From: Membranipora membranacea
Taxonomy: Eukaryota > Bryozoa > Gymnolaemata > Cheilostomatida > Membraniporidae
Assembly (NCBI GenBank): GCA_914767715.1
Contig: OU612070.1
Coordinates: forward strand, 20,572,025 to 20,636,024
Direction of reading: 5' to 3'
DNA: 64,000 bases
Both the position numbers and the translations under genes were made by a program. Positions 58,480 to 64,000 of the stretch are shown piece after piece (within the stretch, counting starts at the first letter, position 1; every line of letters starts with the position of its first letter). The notes beneath the pieces are model-generated. The model saw nothing but the letters and a program-made list of their open reading frames with translations. It was not told the DNA's origin and made no database searches.

Positions 58480-58972
58480 TGGATCCCTGGCATTGAGAGC
58501 ATGATAACAGCTAAGCCAGATACAAGAACGTCACGTGAAATAATATTGAGGAGAGCTTTTCAGACCCGGAAAGGAAAATAGTAGAATGGGCGCCAGGGCA
58601 TTCAACAAATGTCAGCTCATTCCTCTCTGCCTCCAATACTATTCCCAATATATACACATCTGTCCGCCAGCTCTTTTCGTTATGGTAGCTGACAAGGTCT
58701 TACAACTAGAATGGTCAAGACCATTTTAGAAACACTACTAGCTCCCTTCAAATGCTTCGCTTAAAGCCTTTGCTAACAAATAAGCCAATAAGTTTCTGAA
58801 TCGATTAGAAGGTTTACTCAAAGTACAACAGTAACACACAAACATCAGTTCATTTCTCAGATGACAATTATTTGGGGCAGCCCTGATGATCAATCGCTAA
58901 TGTGTCCAGTCTAAAATTCGAAATTTCCTGCGCTATATGAAAAAAGTATCACTCCAGTTTCATTCCAGATAT

Positions 58973-60527
58973 ATGATGACTATCCAGCTTGAGGGGGTGG
59001 CTAAATTCAGATCTGGTTTATTCCTGTCTGTGTCTAAGAGATGGGCTAGTATTTTCTCCTGGTTATCTGTTATACTGTGTATACTTCTGAGTGGCCTGGT
59101 TATTAATGACTTTATCCACTATGAGGTGACGGAGATGACTGAGCTCACAACAGCCATGATAAGTGTCATAATATATGTATGTTAAGTATTCTCTATTCTT
59201 TGAAAACAAAAAGATTGGGCCACTGTTTGACATAGTTCCTCCTCAAATTGTGTTTGTTGATTACGGACCCTTCCATTACCAAATAGAATTTTGCCCATGT
59301 TTTTTACGCAATTTTCATCTGCATAAAAGGTTTTAGGCATGCTGATTTTCTTAAAACCCTCTGATCACTCAGTTCGGATTGAAAGAAGTTTATTTGGAAA
59401 ATATGAACAATAGCGGTTTTTATCAGACAATGCCCATATCAAAAAGCGACGGTGAAATTATACCCCGCGGTAGGACAATGCCAATTTATATTTATGTATT
59501 GCTATTTCAATCTTCTTCCTGGTATTTTCCTTAATTACCATTGCACATCAAGGAAAACCTCCTACATGATGATTTTGTCTGGAAAACGAAAAAAGGTGTT
59601 TCAAAACTGGGAGTTAAAGTCAAAGCAATAAAAACCTGATGCAAATTCCTGGATAGCTTTGTGCAAACAATAGACAGATAGCAAATAGGCTACCCTCAGA
59701 AGCGAGATCGATACAATTTGATTCATCAGATTAGTCAATAATCCTAGGGAATCAACGGACCAGATTCTAAGTGATACCTTATGATATCTACCATTTTAAG
59801 GACACTCTCCAAGTAATTGCCGAGTCAGGCACATACTCTGCACTCTGAGTGAAAAGTTATATACTCATTTTTATAGGTACTCATTTTTATAGAGTGGGCT
59901 ACTCCAATAAACACACACTTATAAGTTCAGCTCAGGCCAGTGATGTAAGTCAGTGAAAACAAATCAATTTTGCGCTTTTTATTTGCAGTTCTTCCACCTG
60001 CTTGGTTTTTGGTTGGCCCTTGTGGCCTTGGTGTGGACAAATGAGACAACACATCGCAGACAGTTTTTACCTCAGCTGACAGGCCTTGTTATGTCTCATG
60101 TGCTTCTATTCTTAGTAAGAGTTGTATGTGAGATATACTATGTGGAATACAGGTAAGCCCTAACTCGTGACAATTATCATTCACTTGATAGTCTTTCTTC
60201 AATAAAACCACCGAGTCACTCTTATCATGTATCGAGTATACTATAAAATCATTATTATTCCTGTCAAGCCTTCCCAAAACCTAGACCCAGTTTGATCCAG
60301 TTTGCCTGCATCTGGAATTGATTCTCCCCACTGAACAGCCGCTTAACTGTGGAAGTGGAGAAAACCCGAATGCAGGCAAACTAATGGAATAATGGATGAT
60401 GACATGATTGATGATAATCAGGTTTGGCAGTTGGTTATTTGATACTTTCAGACCAGAGTTATATCGTGACATTGATGAAGGTGAGGACTACATCTCTCCT
60501 TACTGCGCTGCTACTATAAACTCATAA
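58973..60527 (+). CDS. Multi-pass membrane protein, unrecognised, partial model
   Basis: Exon 58973-59176 (start at one of ATGs 58937, 58973 or 58976) ends with a GTATGT donor in phase 0. Exon 59989-60152 follows a TTTTTATTTGCAG acceptor and ends with GTAAGC in phase 2. A third exon from 60452 (acceptor TACTTTCAG) continues RPELYRDIDE and either reads to TAA at 60527 or splices at the GTGAGG donor at 60481. Three hydrophobic stretches are clear: IFSWLSVILCILLSGLVI; TTAMISVIIYFFHLLGFWLA running across the exon 1-2 junction; and LTGLVMSHVLLFLVRVVCEI. The membrane segment that continues smoothly across the splice junction is good evidence the two exons belong together. There is a short Thr/Glu loop (TNETTHRRQ) with a potential N-glycosylation site. 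Only about 145 residues are seen. I do not recognise the family; more exons could lie on either side. Confidence 0.5.
60299..60382. repeat. Hairpin element, 13-bp perfect arms
   Basis: AGTTTGCCTGCAT and ATGCAGGCAAACT enclose an 58-bp centre with a second partly self-complementary pair (CTCCCCACT/AGTGGAG). It sits in the intron between membrane-protein exons 2 and 3. Confidence 0.7.
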
Positions 60528-63500
60528 CTTCAACGCTCTCTCTATCGAGTCTTCACAACATCTACTATCACTTGTTTCACCAGAATCAGCTCAAGTCTTT
60601 ACTTCTCCACGCTAAAACAAAATCTTTTCATGATCTCATATTCATGGAGTCCTCATAATATTAACTACTAGCATCCTATCACAACTCATGTTGATAACAT
60701 ACATCTATCTATTGAAATTATGCTACTATTAACTCATAACTTCAGTGTTTGTTCTATCGAGTCACCACACCATCTAATATCAACCCATAACACTTGTTCC
60801 ACCAGAGTCAGCTCAAATCACCTGCATTGTCTCCACTCCATGTAAATGTTGTGTTACATAACACGTTTCTTCTCTGTGTTAAACAGAAGCTTTTCACGAC
60901 ATCAAACCCTTGCTCATGGAATTCCTATCGATATTGACTTTTCTGCATCCTGTTACTCTTCTTGTTGATAGCATTCATCTTTTTGAAATGATACAAAACC
61001 TATGGGTGACACAGATTGGATATGTCCCTCCATAATCTGCTTGAAACTAAAAGTGTAATTTCCAGTGATAAGTTGTCCTCTGCTTAAATGTGAGGAAACA
61101 ACTCCGGATGTTGTTATAAATCATTTTGATTACTTAATTTCATCTAAGACAAGATGTTCTCTAACAAATTTTATTGTGATTGATAAGTATTGCAGCAGAT
61201 ATATTACAAAACACGAAAAATGACATGGCAATATTAGCAGTTTGGTCATAGTGGAAAGATGAAAGAACTTAGCCGTGGCCTCAATTTTTTTCTGTTATTA
61301 TTGCTCCTCATAGTTGTGACCTTCAACAAAGTTCCCAATCTTGACCTTCCTAAATTGGGTCATGATGACTTTTCTGGCTCTGGTGTTAGTCTGACTCGGT
61401 GATGACAATTAGCTGACAGATTCATTTTGAGTTAAAGTTTAAGTCATTCTATCCAATGATGTCAAGATGTTTTGTACATGTTTACTGTAAGTCTGATTCA
61501 ATTTCTCAACATAAGACTATCAACATACACTCTAAAACTCGGATAAAATCTCAATCCATAGTCATAACTGTTGTGACAATAGTGTCTGTTACATATCCAC
61601 TGTGTCATTAGAATGAATGGTGAGCTAATCTACCAGCTTAATTGCAGGTCTTTGAGTTTTGACTTCAGTTACCCTTCCGGAGACATTCTTTCTGCATCCT
61701 ACATTCGTCATGCGCCTTTTCTTTTGAAGTTCTATTGCCAGCTTTAACATATTGGTGTCAGGATAAACTAATAATAGTTTGTATTTGTTCAACCTTGTTG
61801 CTGGTATTTGAAAGCGAAGATTTATAAATTTATTTGGAATTATTGATTATTTTAACGCCAAGCTGAGTTATTCTATATATTCCCAAGTGGGCAATTTAAT
61901 ACATCGAATTGTGGTCAGGACACGAGCTCACACGGATTGCAGGTCAGTCTTCTTTAGCATCTATATCTTACTTACAGCTCTTTGCTGTTCATCACGTTTA
62001 TCATTTCCATCCCATAATTATTAAACCACTCCGAGATCATATTTAAAGCTATAGCTGTGCCTTCCCATATTTGGTATCATATTGAAGGTCTAAGTCTAAT
62101 TATGGGCACCACGGCAACCTTTTGAATGGCCTATGGACACAGTGGAAACCATAAGCTTTACTAAAATGTAAATTTTTTCTCAACATATAGGTAGTCTCAT
62201 TTATAGAGATAAACATCCCCATTGAACATTTTTCTCTTTTATGTTAGGAATAGTTAGGATACATTATTAGGGATTCTTATGGGAGAATAAAAATACCAGA
62301 ATGGGTTCAAAGTGTTATCTAAGTAACCAAATGCGAAAATTGATGTCCTTTTTTCCATCCTGATGCTGGTCAACGTACCAGTGTCATAAATTAATGTTGG
62401 TCTTTAGACATCATAATATATCATAGCAAAGGTAGGCAACACCCATGTAAAATTATAATAAAAAATTTTCAAACTGGCTCTAAATCTCCATAACAAAGGC
62501 CTCGCCGAGTCACAACTCGCAACGCAATATATTATTTATTTGTTTTGGTCGCTGCTGCATCATTATTGATTGGTAAATGCCCTGGTCAAGCCAGGTCACC
62601 TTGATGATTCAAGCTGAAAAGTGCTCCCCAAATCATGTAAGGCTTCTCAATAATTTAATTCACACAAACAGTGTGACAGAGCCTTTGATCAAATATATTA
62701 TTCATCACAGCTTTGTGATAATATGTGCCTTAGAATTATACTTAGCCTCTGATCCTGCATGATGAAGTACAGAATATATGTTGTCATACTAAGCGGATGA
62801 TTGACTGATAAAACTCAGGCTAATCTTAAGTTCCTCGCTCAGCCATAACTGAATAATTATATTCTTTGTCAAAACCCAGTCATAACAAATTCTTGACCAT
62901 TCCATCATGATTCCATTCCAGAGATTTAGTTTTGTAAGCTTATCTGGAATCATTGAATGATTGCTGAGCTGATGTTATTTACTTGTTTATTAGGGAGGCT
63001 AAACGATAACAGGTAGTTTTTGTGGCGACTCGCCGGTGCTGGATTACTGTGGCTGTTGTCTCGCCACCTCAGCTCTGAATCACTTCTAAGAGACGAAGGT
63101 TCAGTGAAAGGAAAACAGCGAAATCTCCTACAGATTTACAGGTAACTCACTCAAAACAGGTATATAATAAACTGAAATCATGAAGGGATTTAGGCTATTT
63201 TGTGCGAATGTTAGCTTCTCAGCTTGCGGAATCCGGACCAATCCTGAAAATTAAACCGATCTTGATACAAACTGGCAGGGCAGGTTTACATTGTTTCAAG
63301 TCTACTAGCCAATTTGAGACATTTTAAAACTGGTGTGACCAATCAATAGCAATTCGGTAAGTTAAAGTATAAAAAACTCATTCGTTGATGGCATTACCAG
63401 ATCTTTGTCAAAGGGACATGGAAAGTGTCAGTGAAAAACCAAGCACTAGAATTTTTCAACATTCAACAGAGAGTAGATTTTGGTCAAAAAAAACGTCACA

Positions 63501-64000
63501 GCCAGGACCAAATACGCAAAAACGTGTATAATTTATATATAATTACACCTACAGTATGCGTATGTATGAATTAACTTTTCCTGTTTTGTTATCAGCTGTT
63601 TGCTGACCATGCAGTTTTGCTGATATCGTGGTTACCGATTATTACATAAGCGTGTTTCCAATGATCCTTATCTGAGAAGTGCCAGTTTTGATATCTTATT
63701 CCGGATGTGTTGTACATGGGCCAGAGATATGTGTTAACTGATTTTGTAACTTAACGGTAAAACAGACATAATATTTACGGTATTTGCAAACTGATATCAT
63801 ACTTGGCTTGTGATTTCATATAATTATATCATACTGAAAACTTTATCATCATTTTAAATCTCACTATCATGAGTGAATCGAAATTCTATAAGTTTGCTCA
63901 GCTGCAATATTACACCATCATTACTTTATGATACAATCTGCCTCTACAACTGTGCGCTGCGATGTATATGACATGGAAACATGGAAACTTAGTCATTTAT
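60528..64000. other. Terminal 3.5 kb without a recognised gene
   Basis: AT-rich sequence with dispersed repeat L copy 2 at 62050-62165. No open frame with recognisable domain. A short stretch at 62998 (acceptor TTTATTAG, then GGAGGCTAAACGATAA) could act as an alternative last exon for the upstream membrane protein (adding REAKR and stop), but this is weak. Confidence 0.4.
62050..62165 (+). repeat. Dispersed repeat L, copy 2
   Basis: TTGGTATCATATTGAAGGTC, GGCACCACGGCAACC and GGCCTATGGACACAG match 19185-19295 in order and spacing. Confidence 0.6.

Larger units (their letters stand above)
56518..58972. other. Divergent 5' spacer between SR gene and membrane-protein gene
   Basis: 2.4 kb between the SR-gene start (minus) and the next plus-strand gene. 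It should contain the SR promoter and 5' UTR. It includes a (TA)12 microsatellite at 57376-57399, element D copy 3 and half copy, and two minus-strand open frames with protein-like composition (58048-58302; 58511-58699) discussed in the findings. Confidence 0.5.

Overview
This is nuclear DNA of an animal. The genes are broken into many short exons by AT-rich introns of about 80 to 4,800 bp with GT-AG junctions. The products are typical metazoan families: a CEP78 centriolar protein, a C-type lectin/sushi receptor, a HHIP-like secreted protein, an EVH1 (SPRED-type) adaptor and an SR splicing factor. A secreted glycoside-hydrolase-10 protein, of a kind known from several invertebrate lineages, points to an invertebrate. 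I cannot name the phylum.

Layout. 210-13253 (+): 3' 13 exons of CEP78; the first exons lie before the window. Inside its largest intron, on the minus strand, sits an apparently complete three-exon gene for a single-pass membrane protein of 209 residues (2797-5135). 14079-20525 (+): a type I membrane protein with one C-type lectin domain and five sushi (CCP) domains. 21574-27554 (+): a secreted CBM-like plus GH10 protein of 589 residues in which both catalytic glutamates are replaced. 29901-38938 (+): a HHIP-like protein of 931 residues with a Thr/Pro-rich tail carrying YSWQ-type repeats. 40231-48114 (-): an EVH1-domain protein without a Sprouty domain, ending in a polybasic-CC tail. 52379-56517 (-): a two-RRM SR protein of the SRSF4/5/6 type, 323 residues. 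58973-60527 (+): part of an unrecognised multi-pass membrane protein. The last 3.5 kb show no gene.

The genes do not form an operon or a pathway. CEP78, the lectin, the GH10-like and the HHIP-like genes run head to tail on the plus strand, and the HHIP-like gene converges with the EVH1 gene. Most internal exon joins were checked by reading frame: total coding length is a multiple of three for the nested gene, GH10-like, HHIP-like, EVH1 (with its tentative first exon) and SR genes.

The introns and spacers hold many small mobile-element remnants: several families of short foldback (MITE-like) hairpins, at least two dispersed repeat pairs, and eight or so tandem-repeat patches. Two hairpins lie within 20 bp of a 5' splice site. 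All exon boundaries are hand-read from the sequence without transcript data.
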